A DNA stretch of 64,000 bases from Acidiferrimicrobium sp. IK (GCF_025499425.1 NZ_JAIMCB010000007.1:62001-126000), one strand, 5' to 3'. Shown: positions 30,604 to 39,717, numbered from the stretch's first letter. Notes: generated by a model from the sequence alone, not told the origin. Program-made: numbers and translations.

Positions 30604-32109
30604 GTGAACCTGATGATGATCTTGCAGATGGCGGCGGAGGCGGCCCCGGACCGGGTCGCGGTCGGAGGTCTCTGCGACGGGCTCACCTACAAGCAGCTCT
30701 ACCAGCACGCCGGCCACGCCGCGGAATGGCTGCGCGAGGACGGCGCGGGGCGTCTGGTGTACGCCGACGAGGCCAGCCCGGCGCTGCCGATCGGTCTCTA
30801 TGCCTGCGGGTGGGCCGGGATCCCGTTCGTCCCGGTCTCCTACCGCCTCGCAGACGACCGGCTCCGGGCACTAGTCGAGGCACAAGCTCCGGCGGTGCTG
30901 CTGCACCCGCCTGGCGGCGGCGAGCGCACCGCGGGCCTGACCGGGGTTGACCAGATGGGCACGGACGCTTTTCTCCGTCTCCTCGACGGGCTGAGCGTGG
31001 AGTGCCGCGAATGGGATCCCTTCGGGGAGTCGGCGGCGATCCTGCTGCACACGTCGGGGACCTCCGGCACCCCGAAGGTCGCCATCCTCCGCCATCGCCA
31101 CCTCGTCTCCTACGTGCTCGGCTCGGTCGAGTTCATGAGCGCCGAGGAGGACGAGGCCACGCTGGTGTCGGTGCCGCCGTACCACATCGCCGGGATGGTG
31201 GCCATCCTCACCGCCACCTACGGCGGGCGTCGTTTGGTGCAGTTGCCCCGCTTCACCCCGGAGGGCTGGGTGGAGCTGGTGCGCGCCGAGAAAGTCACCC
31301 ATGCGATGGTGGTGCCGACCATGCTGGCGCGGATCCTCGACGTGCTGGCCGCCGACGGCGAGGGTCTGCCCAACCTTCGCCACCTGTCCTACGGCGGCGG
31401 CCGGATGCCGCGCCCGGTGGTCGAGGCCGCGATGCGCCTGCTGCCCGACGTCGACTTCGTCAACGCCTACGGCCTCACCGAGACCTCCTCGACGGTCGCG
31501 GTGCTCACCGCCGCCGATCACCGCGCCGCGTTCGGGTCCCCCGACCCGGAGGTCGAGGCCCGGTTGGGTTCGGTCGGCCGTCCGGTGCCGGCGGTGGAGG
31601 TGTCGATCCGCGACCCGCTCGGCGAGGAGGTACCCGCCGGGGTCAGCGGAGAGGTGTGGGTCCGCGGCGACCAGGTGGCCGGCGAGTACGGCCACGCCAG
31701 CGTCCTCAACGAGGAGGGGTGGTTCGCCACCAAAGACGCCGGCCACCTCGACTCGGAGGGCTACCTGTTCCTCGAAGGTAGGGTCGACGACGTGATCGTC
31801 CGGGGAGGTGAGAACCTGTCTCCCGGCGAGATCGAGGATGTCCTGCTCGAACACCCGGGGATCCGGGAGGCGGTGGTGTGCGGGGTCCGCGACCGGGAGT
31901 GGGGGGAGGTCGTCGCCGCAGCGGTGGTGCCCCACGAGGGGGTCACCCTCGACGAGGGCGAGGTGCGCGACTGGGTGGCCGGACGGCTGCGTTCCTCCCG
32001 GGCGCCCGCGGTGATCGACATCCGCCCGGAGCTGCCCTACACCGACACGGGCAAGGTGCTCCGCCGGGTGATCAAGCCTCAGCTCGAGGCCCGCCACCAG
32101 CCGGGATGA
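30604..32109 (+). CDS. AMP-forming acyl-CoA synthetase (ANL superfamily)
   Basis: 501 aa adenylating enzyme that activates a carboxylic acid as acyl-AMP and transfers it to CoA. Motifs: P-loop LLHTSGTSGTPK, NAYGLTETSS, the WFATKDAGHLD hinge region, and GGENLSPGEIEDVL. The catalytic Lys is in PYTDTGKVLRR at the C-terminus. The start is GTG 30604 (GGGGG 6 nt upstream) or ATG 30613. It is divergent from the GNAT gene and followed by a GntR-type regulator and an SDR, suggesting an acyl-CoA catabolic unit. The specific acid is unknown. Confidence 0.9.
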   Translation: MNLMMILQMAAEAAPDRVAVGGLCDGLTYKQLYQHAGHAAEWLREDGAGRLVYADEASPALPIGLYACGWAGIPFVPVSYRLADDRLRALVEAQAPAVLLHPPGGGERTAGLTGVDQMGTDAFLRLLDGLSVECREWDPFGESAAILLHTSGTSGTPKVAILRHRHLVSYVLGSVEFMSAEEDEATLVSVPPYHIAGMVAILTATYGGRRLVQLPRFTPEGWVELVRAEKVTHAMVVPTMLARILDVLAADGEGLPNLRHLSYGGGRMPRPVVEAAMRLLPDVDFVNAYGLTETSSTVAVLTAADHRAAFGSPDPEVEARLGSVGRPVPAVEVSIRDPLGEEVPAGVSGEVWVRGDQVAGEYGHASVLNEEGWFATKDAGHLDSEGYLFLEGRVDDVIVRGGENLSPGEIEDVLLEHPGIREAVVCGVRDREWGEVVAAAVVPHEGVTLDEGEVRDWVAGRLRSSRAPAVIDIRPELPYTDTGKVLRRVIKPQLEARHQPG

Positions 32110-32143
32110 TCCCTACGCGGGTGCAGCGTCCACGTCGGAGCCG

Positions 32144-33589
32144 GTGCGCGTACCCGTGACGCCTAGCCGACTGGGCGAGCTGGCACGCCTCAAAGCCCCG
32201 TCCTTGGCGAGTGTGGTGGCCCGCCGCATCGAGGACCAGGTTGTCGGCGCGGGATGGCCGGTCGGTTCCCTGCTCGGCTCCGAGGGCGACCTGCTCGCCC
32301 GCTTCGGCATCAGCCGGGCCGCGCTGCGCGAGGCGGTTCGTATCCTTGAGCACAGCGGCGTCGCGACCATGCGGAGGGGCCCTGGCGGGGGCTTGTTGGT
32401 CGCCGAGCCCAGCCGGGACGCCCTGGTAGCGGCGATCGGCGTTTGGTACTCCTACGAGGGCATCACCATGGCCGAGACGATGGAGCTGCGTCGCCCGCTG
32501 CTCGCCGCGGCGGTCGCCCTGGCCGCCGAGCGGATCGGGGCGCCCGATGCCGAGGATCTGGTGGCCCGCGCCCGCGGTCTCGGGGCCCACGGGCGTATCC
32601 GACTGCACGAGCCGAATGCCGTGGACTCCCACATCGGTGTCCTCAGCGGTAACACGGCGCTGGGCCTCTTCATCGACGCCTTGGGCGATCTCGGGGTCAC
32701 CCGTCTCCGAGGAGGGTGGGCCGAGCTGCGCCCGGTGCTGTCGACCGTCGAGCTCGACCGCATTGCTACGATCTACCGCCGCCTGGCGGCCGCCGTCGCA
32801 GCCCACGAGCCGGCCGTAGCCGTCGCCGCCGCGGGCGAGGTCCACGAGATGCTCGCCGATCGAATTTTCGACCTCCGAGAGCAGGGCCGACGCCCGCCCG
32901 TGAGTGCGGCGAGGGGGAAGCTGGCCGAGCAGATCGCCGGTGCGATCCGGGACGACATCGAGCGGGCCGGGTGGCCGCTCGGGCGGGTGATCGGGTCGGA
33001 GGCGGAGCTGATCGAGCGTTACCGGGTCAGCCGGGCAGTCCTACGCGAGGCCGTGCGCATCCTCGAGCACCATGGCGCGGCGCGGGCCAAGCGGGGACCG
33101 AGCGGAGGCTTGGTCGTCAGCGCTCCCGACCTGGAGGCGTTCCGGCGGGCCAGCCGCCTCTACCTCCAGTACGAGGGGGTCACCTCGCAGAGCCTTTCTG
33201 AGGTGAGGGAGGTCGTCGAGGTGGCCATGGTCCGCACTGCCGCGCAACGGGTCACCGAATCGTCCGCTGCCCGCCTCCGGGCCGCCATCGAGGCCGAGGG
33301 TGCCCGGGCGGCGGGTGACGACCCGGCGACTAGCTTCTTGGACTTCCACTCGGAGCTGGCCGACGCTGCCGGCAACCGCCTGGCCCGCCTATACGTCGAG
33401 GTCCTCTCGGACTTGGTGCCGGTGCGGGTCAAAGCGAGCCAGCGCAGTGCGCCGGCGATGACGGCCATGTCCGGCGCAGCTCATCGGGCCCACGCCAGGA
33501 TCGTCGACGCCGTCGCGGCCGGCGACGCCGACGCTGCCGAGCGGAGGATGCGTCGGCATCTGCGGGCCAGCGTGGACGTCCTCCAGTAG
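32144..33589 (+). CDS. Tandem-duplicated GntR/FadR-type regulator (two HTH-FCD modules in one chain)
   Basis: 481 aa, about twice the usual FadR length. Module 1: winged helix at about 20-85 (GSEGDLLARFGISRAALREAVRILEHSG) and FCD-like helices to about 240. Module 2: winged helix at about 260-325 (GSEAELIERYRVSRAVLREAVRILEHHG) and FCD helices to the end. The two HTH parts are clearly homologous, so an internal duplication made a single-chain pseudo-dimer. It lies 34 bp after the acyl-CoA synthetase and just before an SDR, likely regulating acyl metabolism. GTG 32144 is taken as start; GTG 32156 is an alternative. Confidence 0.9.
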   Translation: MRVPVTPSRLGELARLKAPSLASVVARRIEDQVVGAGWPVGSLLGSEGDLLARFGISRAALREAVRILEHSGVATMRRGPGGGLLVAEPSRDALVAAIGVWYSYEGITMAETMELRRPLLAAAVALAAERIGAPDAEDLVARARGLGAHGRIRLHEPNAVDSHIGVLSGNTALGLFIDALGDLGVTRLRGGWAELRPVLSTVELDRIATIYRRLAAAVAAHEPAVAVAAAGEVHEMLADRIFDLREQGRRPPVSAARGKLAEQIAGAIRDDIERAGWPLGRVIGSEAELIERYRVSRAVLREAVRILEHHGAARAKRGPSGGLVVSAPDLEAFRRASRLYLQYEGVTSQSLSEVREVVEVAMVRTAAQRVTESSAARLRAAIEAEGARAAGDDPATSFLDFHSELADAAGNRLARLYVEVLSDLVPVRVKASQRSAPAMTAMSGAAHRAHARIVDAVAAGDADAAERRMRRHLRASVDVLQ

Positions 33590-33620
33590 TCCGTTCTGGC
33601 GGCGGCCGGGAAACGGGTCA

Positions 33621-33626
33621 TAGATT
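33621..33626 (+). promoter_or_regulatory. -10 box of the SDR gene (leaderless)
   Basis: TAGATT, 7 nt before ATG 33634. No ribosome site precedes this ATG, so it should have its own leaderless promoter separate from the regulator gene. Confidence 0.5.
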
Positions 33627-33633
33627 TAGCTGT

Positions 33634-34527
33634 ATGGCAACCAACATGTGTGAGGGTCGTATCTGCGTCGTTACCGGAGCCGGCCGGGGGATCGGGCGGG
33701 AGTACGCCCTGATGCTGGCTGCCGAGGGAGCCAAGGTTGTGGTCAACGACCTCGGCGGGGCTCGTGACGGGACCGGCGGGGACGCCGGCCCGGCGCAACA
33801 GGTAGCCGACGAGATCGTCTCCGCCGGGGGTAGCGCGGTCGCCAATACCGACGACATCTCGTCCTTCGCCGGCGGCCAGGCGGTGGTGCGGCAGGCCATC
33901 GACACGTACGGCGGACTTGACGTCCTCGTCAATAACGCCGGGATTCTCAGGGACCGCATGCTGTTCTCGATGACCGAGGGTGAGTGGGATGCCGTGATCA
34001 CGGTGCACCTGAAAGGCACGTTCAGCACTTCGCACCACGCATCGGTCTACTGGCGCGAGCGGGCCAAGGCGGGCGAGACCAACGACGCCCGGATCATCAA
34101 CACCACCTCCGTAGCTGGTCTCTACGCCAACCCGGGTCAGACCAACTACGCGGCGGCGAAGGCCGGGATCGCTGCTTTCACCCAGGTCGCCGCATTGGAG
34201 CTGGCCCGCTACGGGGTCACCGCCAACGCCATCGCCCCGGGGGCACTCACCCGCCTCACCGAGGACCTAGGCCTGCCCGAGGACATGCTCGAGAAGTTCG
34301 ACCCCCGCTGGGTGGCGCCGGTCGTCACCTGGCTGGCATCAACCCAGTCGAAGGACGTCACCGGCCAGGTCATAGAGTCCTCGGGGCTCAACCTGTCGAT
34401 CGCCGAGGGTTGGAGGAGGGGTCCGACGGTGACCGACGTCCCCGCCGATCCGTCCGAGGTGGGCGCCGCGGTCCGCAAGCTGCTCGCCGACGCGACGCCC
34501 CGCACGACGATGGCCGACATCGCGTAG
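33634..34527 (+). CDS. SDR oxidoreductase, MFE-2-type 3-hydroxyacyl-CoA dehydrogenase-like
   Basis: 297 aa paralogue of the SDR at 19059-19961. GAGRGIGREYA, VVVNDLGGARDGTGGD and NNAGILRDRM are shared; catalytic Ser is in NTTSVAG and Tyr-Lys in NYAAAK. The likely reaction is oxidation of a 3-hydroxyacyl-CoA with NAD. It lies after the acyl-CoA synthetase and the tandem GntR regulator, but a TAGATT -10 box 7 nt before the ATG suggests independent transcription. Confidence 0.87.
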   Translation: MATNMCEGRICVVTGAGRGIGREYALMLAAEGAKVVVNDLGGARDGTGGDAGPAQQVADEIVSAGGSAVANTDDISSFAGGQAVVRQAIDTYGGLDVLVNNAGILRDRMLFSMTEGEWDAVITVHLKGTFSTSHHASVYWRERAKAGETNDARIINTTSVAGLYANPGQTNYAAAKAGIAAFTQVAALELARYGVTANAIAPGALTRLTEDLGLPEDMLEKFDPRWVAPVVTWLASTQSKDVTGQVIESSGLNLSIAEGWRRGPTVTDVPADPSEVGAAVRKLLADATPRTTMADIA

Positions 34528-34553
34528 CGAGGATCGCTCCCCACCGGTACCGG

Positions 34554-35921
34554 TCAGCGGGGCGTGCGGTGCCCGCTTCCTATGCCGGTCTCGGCTGCCC
34601 GGGCGGCTCGGCACGCGTCGGGGAGCGTCCGCAGTAGGCCATCGGCCTCCGGGCGCTCCCTATCGCGAGCCACGGCGAATATCATCCGGCCGGCGGTGTC
34701 GAGGTGGACGCTGGCCAGGCCGAGGCGGCGCTGCAGCGGCCCCTCGCTGCGGCGGATGCTTTGCACCTTGGCTAGTGGCACCCAGTCGGTGACCAGCCTA
34801 AGCCTCCCGCTAGTCGTAACAATGTACCGGTCGCTCAGCCCGTAGGACAGGTGGGCGAAGCGGAGGGGCGCCTTCCAGCGGGCCCGGCCGGGTGGCTTGG
34901 AACGCTCGGTTGGGCCGCCTGGCATGATCTGCCCGATCAGCGCCTCCGCTTCAGCGCGCGTGCCGACCGGGACGAGGGCTCGCCCGGCCCGCTTGGCCGC
35001 CCGGTTCTGGCGCCCGCTGGTCGCCCGGCCCGCCAGATCGACCTCGATCCGGCACCACCCGAATGGACGCCAGGTGACGGGCTGCACCAGGCGCAGGGCC
35101 TGCACCCGGCCCCTCGGAATGGTCTCCGACGAGGTCTCGACCAGCCCGGCACGGACCCGGAGGCCGTCAGGGGCCTCGGCGACCATTAGACGGTACTCGC
35201 CGTTGAACCGCTGCCAGACGGCGCTCAGGGCTCCGATGAGCGCCGTCGCGCTGCTCGCTAGCAGCGCTCCGGCCAAGCCGGGCTTGATTACGGCGATGAC
35301 CAGCACGGCGACGACGGCCAGCTCGATGATCACCGCCGGACCCGAGATGAGCAGCGACGCGACCAGGCGCCGGGGATCGACCTGGTACAGCGGCCGCTCG
35401 GGGGGCGCCGGCTCGCGCTCATCTAGGCCGTGGGCCATGGCCAGGAGCCGGGCCCGGAGCTGTTCGGCCGCGGGGCCGGAGAGGTACGCCAGTCGCCCCG
35501 ACGAGCCGCTGCCGCCGGCCATCCGGAGGCGCAGCTCGGCCATGCCGAGGACCCTGGCCAGGCCAGGACGGAGGATGTCGACGGCCTGGATCTGGGTCAG
35601 CGGGTAGCGGAGCGACTGACGGCGCACGAGGCCGGTGTCGATCTGCAGGACACCGCCGGCGATGCGCCACCGGGTGACAACCCAGGACACGAAGCCGACG
35701 ATCAGTACCACGATCACCAATCCCAGTCGGATGAGGTCCTCGGTGCCGTTGCCGTTTCGGTTGAGGGAGGACACCAGGATCACCAACAGCAGGGCGAGGG
35801 CACCCCTCCCGGCCCGGACCACCGCCGACAGCGGGTGGAGCCGCTCCCACCCGCCCGAGAGGTCGGCGTGGCCGGAAGCCGGCTCTCGAAGCGCGGGCGG
35901 TGGCCACGCCGGCAGGCTCAC
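34554..35921 (-). CDS. Bacterial PH-domain membrane protein (YdbT/DUF304-like)
   Basis: 455 aa. Paired membrane segments at about 35-85 and again near 195-240, separating bacterial PH (bPH2) domains: QSLRYPLTQIQAVDILRPGLARVLGMAELRLR and SETIPRGRVQALRLVQPV, with a third such stretch near the end (LVTDWVPLAKVQSIRRSEGPLQRRLGLASVHLDT). It starts in an ATGA overlap with the small PH protein gene, the usual YdbS-YdbT pair. Function is unknown; these proteins are linked to membrane stress and peptide resistance in some bacteria. Confidence 0.85.
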   Translation of the reverse strand: MSLPAWPPPALREPASGHADLSGGWERLHPLSAVVRAGRGALALLLVILVSSLNRNGNGTEDLIRLGLVIVVLIVGFVSWVVTRWRIAGGVLQIDTGLVRRQSLRYPLTQIQAVDILRPGLARVLGMAELRLRMAGGSGSSGRLAYLSGPAAEQLRARLLAMAHGLDEREPAPPERPLYQVDPRRLVASLLISGPAVIIELAVVAVLVIAVIKPGLAGALLASSATALIGALSAVWQRFNGEYRLMVAEAPDGLRVRAGLVETSSETIPRGRVQALRLVQPVTWRPFGWCRIEVDLAGRATSGRQNRAAKRAGRALVPVGTRAEAEALIGQIMPGGPTERSKPPGRARWKAPLRFAHLSYGLSDRYIVTTSGRLRLVTDWVPLAKVQSIRRSEGPLQRRLGLASVHLDTAGRMIFAVARDRERPEADGLLRTLPDACRAARAAETGIGSGHRTPR

Positions 35922-36403
35922 AGCCCGGTCGCCTGGCTCTCGCCGAGGGCCGACAGATGGTCGCGCAGCCGGGTCGCCTCACTCTGGGGCAGTCCGGGGA
36001 TGCGAGCGTCGCTGGCCGCCGCCGCTGTGTGCATCCGTACCGACGCCAGGCCGAAGGCGCGCTCGAAGGGCCCCGCGGTCACGTCGACGTACTGCATGCG
36101 CCCGTAAGGGATGACCGACAGCCGCCTGACCATCACTCCACGCCTGACCATGAGGTCCTGGTGGCGCTCGGTGAACCCCCAGGCTCGGACCCGCCGGCCG
36201 AGAAGGACGTCGAGGCACCCGGCCCCGATCAGCACCCCTGCAGCAGCCATGGCGCCCACTGTCACGGCGCCCGCGGCTGCACCAACGGCCACCGCCAGCA
36301 GCAGCGCCGGGACCGCTCCGGCAGCCAGTTGAGCCCGGCGCACGCTGTGCAGCCTCGGAGAGGGGGTGCTCCATACCGGGCCGGTGCTGGACGGGTAGGA
36401 CAC
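35918..36403 (-). CDS. Bacterial PH-domain membrane protein (YdbS-like)
   Basis: 161 aa. Two adjacent membrane segments at about 25-65, then one bPH2 domain (LMVRRGVMVRRLSVIPYGRM, FERAFGLASVRMHTA). First gene of the PH pair; its stop overlaps the start of the larger gene as ATGA. The GTG start lies 6 nt after TACGGT (36415-36410), consistent with a leaderless mRNA. Confidence 0.85.
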   Translation of the reverse strand: MSYPSSTGPVWSTPSPRLHSVRRAQLAAGAVPALLLAVAVGAAAGAVTVGAMAAAGVLIGAGCLDVLLGRRVRAWGFTERHQDLMVRRGVMVRRLSVIPYGRMQYVDVTAGPFERAFGLASVRMHTAAAASDARIPGLPQSEATRLRDHLSALGESQATGL

Positions 36404-36409
36404 ACGTCC

Positions 36410-36415
36410 ACCGTA
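36410..36415 (-). promoter_or_regulatory. -10 box of the PH-domain operon
   Basis: TACGGT on the minus strand with 6 nt to GTG 36403. Confidence 0.45.
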
Positions 36416-36469
36416 GCCACCGGTCCCGTCCTCGACGCCGGAACCCGACCCGGCCCTACTGCAGACCTC

Positions 36470-37645
36470 TCACGCGCTGGGCTCCTTGGGCAGGCCCAGC
36501 ACCCGCTCGGCGATGATGTTGCGCTGCACCTGGGAGGAGCCCGCGTAGATGGTGCCGGCCCGCGAGAAGACAAAGCCGTGCTGGACGTCGTGGACGGGGC
36601 CGGTGGTATCCGGGATCAGCCCGGCGGGACCGAGCATCTCGATGGCCAGCTCACCGAGCTGCTGGTGCCACTGAGACCACTGCAGCTTGCCGATCGAGGC
36701 CTCCGGCCCGGGCCGCCCGTGGCGCAGCACCGAGGTCACGGTGCGGTACAGCCCGTAGCGCATGAGCTCGAAGCCGATCTTGAGGTCCGCCACGCGCTGG
36801 CGGATGACGGGGGACGCCAGGAGGCCGCGGTCTCGGGCCAGTCCGATGAGGCGGTCCATCTCGTTGCCGAAACGGACCAGCTGACCGATGAAGGCGGTCC
36901 CCCGCTCGAAACCGAGCGTGGCCATAGCAATGGCCCACCCGTCGCCGGGACTGCCGACGATCAGGTCCTCGCTCGTGCGGGCGCCGTCGAAGAACACCTC
37001 GCAGAAGTGCTGGCCGCCGGCCATGTCGCGAAGGGGCCGCACGTCTACGCCCGCCTGGTCGAGCGGAACCAGGAAAAACGAGATCCCCTTGTGCTTCGGC
37101 TTGTCGGGATCGGTACGGGCCAGAACGAAAATCCACTCGGAGAGGTGAGCCTGGCTGGTCCACACCTTCTGCCCGTCGATGATCCACTCGTCCCCGTCGA
37201 GGTGCGCCCGTGTCGTCAGGCCGGCCAGGTCCGACCCGGCTCCGGGTTCGCTAAAACCCTGGCACCAGATCTGCTCGCCCTTCAGGATCGGCGGGAGAAA
37301 CCGGTCCTTCTGAGCGTCGGTCCCGAAGTGGATGAGAGTCGGGCCGAGCAGCCCCTCGCCGAAGGTCCCGGCTCGGGTTGGGCCCCCGCAGCGGGCGTAC
37401 TCCTCGGCGAAGACCAGCTCCTCCATGACCGTCGCAGCCCGACCGCCGAACTCCTTGGGCCACGACAGGCCGATCCAGCCTCCCTGGCCCATCTCCCGCT
37501 CCCATGCCAGGCGCACCGGCCAGTCGCCGGTCCCGAACTCCGACGAGGCGCCGAGGGCCCGGTACCCGTCGGTGAGGTGGCCGCTCATCCAGGTCCGGAC
37601 CTCATCGCGGAAGCTCTCCGCCTCAGGGGGATAGGCGAAGTCCAT
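36470..37645 (-). CDS. Acyl-CoA dehydrogenase
   Basis: 391-aa FAD flavoprotein introducing the alpha-beta double bond in an acyl-CoA. Blocks: GWIGLSWPKEFGG, WCQGFSEPGAGSDLAGLTTRA (flavin/acyl site), GDEWIIDGQKVWTSQA, and the C-terminal AGTIYAGSSQVQRNIIAERVLGLP. The usual catalytic Glu region in this subfamily (FadE-like) reads YAGSSQVQ, where many members have YGGTSEIQ, so the base is not at that place. The ATG overlaps the preceding SDR stop as TGATG. The substrate chain is unknown. Confidence 0.9.
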   Translation of the reverse strand: MDFAYPPEAESFRDEVRTWMSGHLTDGYRALGASSEFGTGDWPVRLAWEREMGQGGWIGLSWPKEFGGRAATVMEELVFAEEYARCGGPTRAGTFGEGLLGPTLIHFGTDAQKDRFLPPILKGEQIWCQGFSEPGAGSDLAGLTTRAHLDGDEWIIDGQKVWTSQAHLSEWIFVLARTDPDKPKHKGISFFLVPLDQAGVDVRPLRDMAGGQHFCEVFFDGARTSEDLIVGSPGDGWAIAMATLGFERGTAFIGQLVRFGNEMDRLIGLARDRGLLASPVIRQRVADLKIGFELMRYGLYRTVTSVLRHGRPGPEASIGKLQWSQWHQQLGELAIEMLGPAGLIPDTTGPVHDVQHGFVFSRAGTIYAGSSQVQRNIIAERVLGLPKEPSA

Positions 37646-38445
37646 CAGGCGGAGGCGGCCGGCCGGATCTGGAACTCGGCAAGCAGCGGCTGGCTGTAGG
37701 CCACCCGTCCCGTCAGTTGCGAGGGCGGGTTGCTGCAGAGCACCAGCGCGGCTTCGGCCATCCACTCCGGACCCTCCAGCGCGAAGCCGTCTACGAGTTC
37801 GTGGTGGGCCGCTCCCGGCGTTGACACGTTGTCCCACGGAGCCAGGGCGTTGACGGCGATGTTGTCGTCGTAGAGCTCGGCAGCCAGGGCGGTGGTCATG
37901 CGGTCCAGGCCGGCTTTGACCATGCCGTACGCGCTGAAGCCGGCGTCCTTGTGGAACTTGTCGAACGGCGGCCCCACCGGGTGGACGGCCGACCGGCTCG
38001 TGATATTGAGGATCCAGCCCTCCCCCCGAGCCCGCATTCCCGGCACGACCATCTGCCCGAGTTCGTAGGGTGCCCACAGCTGGACCTCCACCATCAGCCT
38101 CCAGCGCTTCTCGGGGAACTCGGTGTAGGGGAGCATGAAGCTGACGGCGGCGTTGTTGACCAAGATGTCGATACGTCCCCACTCCTCAGTGACCTGGCTG
38201 ATCAGCGCGTGGCGGTCCTCGCTTCGGGACAGGTCGCAGGCGACGGGGAGGCACTCACCGCCCGCAGCCTCGATGGCTGCGGCGGTCTCCCGCAGTGATC
38301 CGTCGTAGCGGGGATCGGGGTCGAGGGTGCGAGCCGAGATGGCCACCTTGGCCCCGGCGGAGGAAAGGCGCCGGGCGATCGCCTCGCCGAGACCCCGGCT
38401 GGCTCCCGACACCAGGGCCACCTTGCCTTCACACGGTCTGTTCAC
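37645..38445 (-). CDS. SDR family oxidoreductase
   Basis: 266 aa. NAD(P) motif SGASRGLGEAIA, NNAAVSF, catalytic Ser in NITSRSA and Tyr-Lys in SAYGMVK. GTG start at 38445 with GGAGG 7 nt upstream. It is coupled to the acyl-CoA dehydrogenase by TGATG, so a role in acyl-CoA or steroid-like catabolism is probable. A perfect inverted repeat with 11-bp arms lies 17-41 bp before the start. Confidence 0.87.
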   Translation of the reverse strand: MNRPCEGKVALVSGASRGLGEAIARRLSSAGAKVAISARTLDPDPRYDGSLRETAAAIEAAGGECLPVACDLSRSEDRHALISQVTEEWGRIDILVNNAAVSFMLPYTEFPEKRWRLMVEVQLWAPYELGQMVVPGMRARGEGWILNITSRSAVHPVGPPFDKFHKDAGFSAYGMVKAGLDRMTTALAAELYDDNIAVNALAPWDNVSTPGAAHHELVDGFALEGPEWMAEAALVLCSNPPSQLTGRVAYSQPLLAEFQIRPAASA

Positions 38446-38461
38446 CCATGCCTCCGTTCAC

Positions 38462-38486
38462 CCCGGCGCGACGTCGTCGCGCCGGG
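38462..38486. promoter_or_regulatory. Perfect 11-bp-arm inverted repeat between divergent SDR and NTF2-like genes
   Basis: Arms CCCGGCGCGAC and GTCGCGCCGGG around GTC. It lies within the 112-bp divergent gap, next to the SDR ribosome site. It could be an operator for a neighbouring FadR-type regulator or a leader hairpin of the SDR mRNA. Confidence 0.55.
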
Positions 38487-38557
38487 TACCCTCGTCCTCA
38501 CGCACCGGATATCAGTGCACCTGTTTAACCATATGTGATGACGAGGGGAGACCGCCG

Positions 38558-38947
38558 GTGGTTGCTTCGACCGGGACCGACCAGGTGATGGCACTGGCTG
38601 CGACCTACGCGGCCGCCACCCGAGCCGGAGACATCGACGCGCTACGGGCCTGCTGCGAGCCAGACGCAGTCGTGTGGCACAACTACAACGCCGTCGAGGT
38701 CTCGATGGAGCAGGCCAACAAGACGCTGGCGTGGTTGCACCGGAAGGTGACCGACCTCGACTGGCGGGACGTGGCGGTCCTGCCGACACCCAGCGGTTTT
38801 GTCTGGCAGGCGGTCATGACCGGAAAGGCCGCCGGAGGGGCGCTCGAGGCCCACACCTGCATGGTGGCGACGGTGTCGCTGGCAGGCCGGGTGACCCGCC
38901 TAGAGGAGTATCTCGACCTCGGAGCGACCTCGGTCCTCCACGGCTGA
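38558..38947 (+). CDS. NTF2-like / SnoaL-type small protein
   Basis: 129 aa alpha-beta barrel protein of the nuclear-transport-factor-2 superfamily: YAAATRAGDIDALRACCEPDAVVWHNYN near the start and LEEYLDLGA at the end. Members include limonene-epoxide hydrolase-like and ketosteroid isomerase-like enzymes; the activity cannot be told here. GTG 38558 is chosen because AGGGGAG lies 8 nt upstream. It is divergent from the SDR/acyl-CoA dehydrogenase pair and converges on a FadR-type regulator. Confidence 0.8.
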   Translation: MVASTGTDQVMALAATYAAATRAGDIDALRACCEPDAVVWHNYNAVEVSMEQANKTLAWLHRKVTDLDWRDVAVLPTPSGFVWQAVMTGKAAGGALEAHTCMVATVSLAGRVTRLEEYLDLGATSVLHG

Positions 38948-38967
38948 GTCGCCCACGGTGCCCCGGC

Positions 38968-39711
38968 TCAGCTGAGCAGGCCGAGCACGCTGTCACCGGT
39001 CGCCTGCACCAGAGTCTTGCCGGCTTCGGTCAGGTAGGCCCTCCAGTGGGCCTCCGCACCGACCGCATCGCCGGCCGCAATGAGATCGATGAGCTTCGCC
39101 CGGCCCCGGCGGGCCCGGCGGGCCATGCGAGCGTCGTCGCCGGTGGGGCCGGTCCGCCGCATGTAGTTGATGGTGGCCAGGCGGCTGATGTGCTCGATCA
39201 TGGCGGTTAGCAGGATGAGGGTCTGGTTGCCCGTGAGCTCGACCACCAAAGCGTTGAACTCGTGGAAGTGGGCCGGCCGGTTGGTTTCGTCCGAATCGAG
39301 GACGGACCGCAGGGCGCTGGCGGAAGCGGCCCGGTCGCGCCGGGAGGCCAACACTGCGGCTGCGGGCGCTTCGACCACGACTCGGGCATCGACCACGTCG
39401 GAAAGGGTGGCGGCCCGGTGCTGGAGCACCAGCCCGGCGTAGCGGGCGGCCACATCGATCGAGGGCTCCTGCACCCGGGCACCTCCCCGCGCCCCCCGCC
39501 GCACGGTGATCAAACCTTCCGATTCGAGGATCCGGAAGGCCTCCCGCAGGGTCGGGCGCGACACCGAGAAGTCCTCCATGAGGGCGTTCTCGGGCGGGAG
39601 GGCATCTCCCTCCCGCAGGTCCTTGCGGACGATTCGGCTCCGGATGTGACCCGCCACCAGTTCGGCGGTCTTGGGCACCCGCACGCTGAAGCGGTCCGGG
39701 TTCACAGCCAT
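38968..39711 (-). CDS. FadR-type GntR regulator (FCD domain)
   Basis: 247 aa. Winged helix at about 14-80 (LPPENALMEDFSVSRPTLREAFRILESEG) and an all-helical FCD ligand domain from about 90, with His and Asp residues (DAR, HFHEFN, H168) in the positions that hold the metal in FCD proteins. It probably controls the neighbouring SDR/acyl-CoA dehydrogenase/NTF2 genes through an acyl-CoA or organic-acid ligand. The ATG lies 6 nt behind TAGGAT, so the mRNA is probably leaderless. Confidence 0.88.
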   Translation of the reverse strand: MAVNPDRFSVRVPKTAELVAGHIRSRIVRKDLREGDALPPENALMEDFSVSRPTLREAFRILESEGLITVRRGARGGARVQEPSIDVAARYAGLVLQHRAATLSDVVDARVVVEAPAAAVLASRRDRAASASALRSVLDSDETNRPAHFHEFNALVVELTGNQTLILLTAMIEHISRLATINYMRRTGPTGDDARMARRARRGRAKLIDLIAAGDAVGAEAHWRAYLTEAGKTLVQATGDSVLGLLS

Positions 39712-39717
39712 CCGGCG

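Noticed and set aside
38968-39711. FadR-type operator in the gap before the Ada gene
   Set aside because: No palindrome of the GntR type could be identified in 39712-39832 beyond the -10 box.
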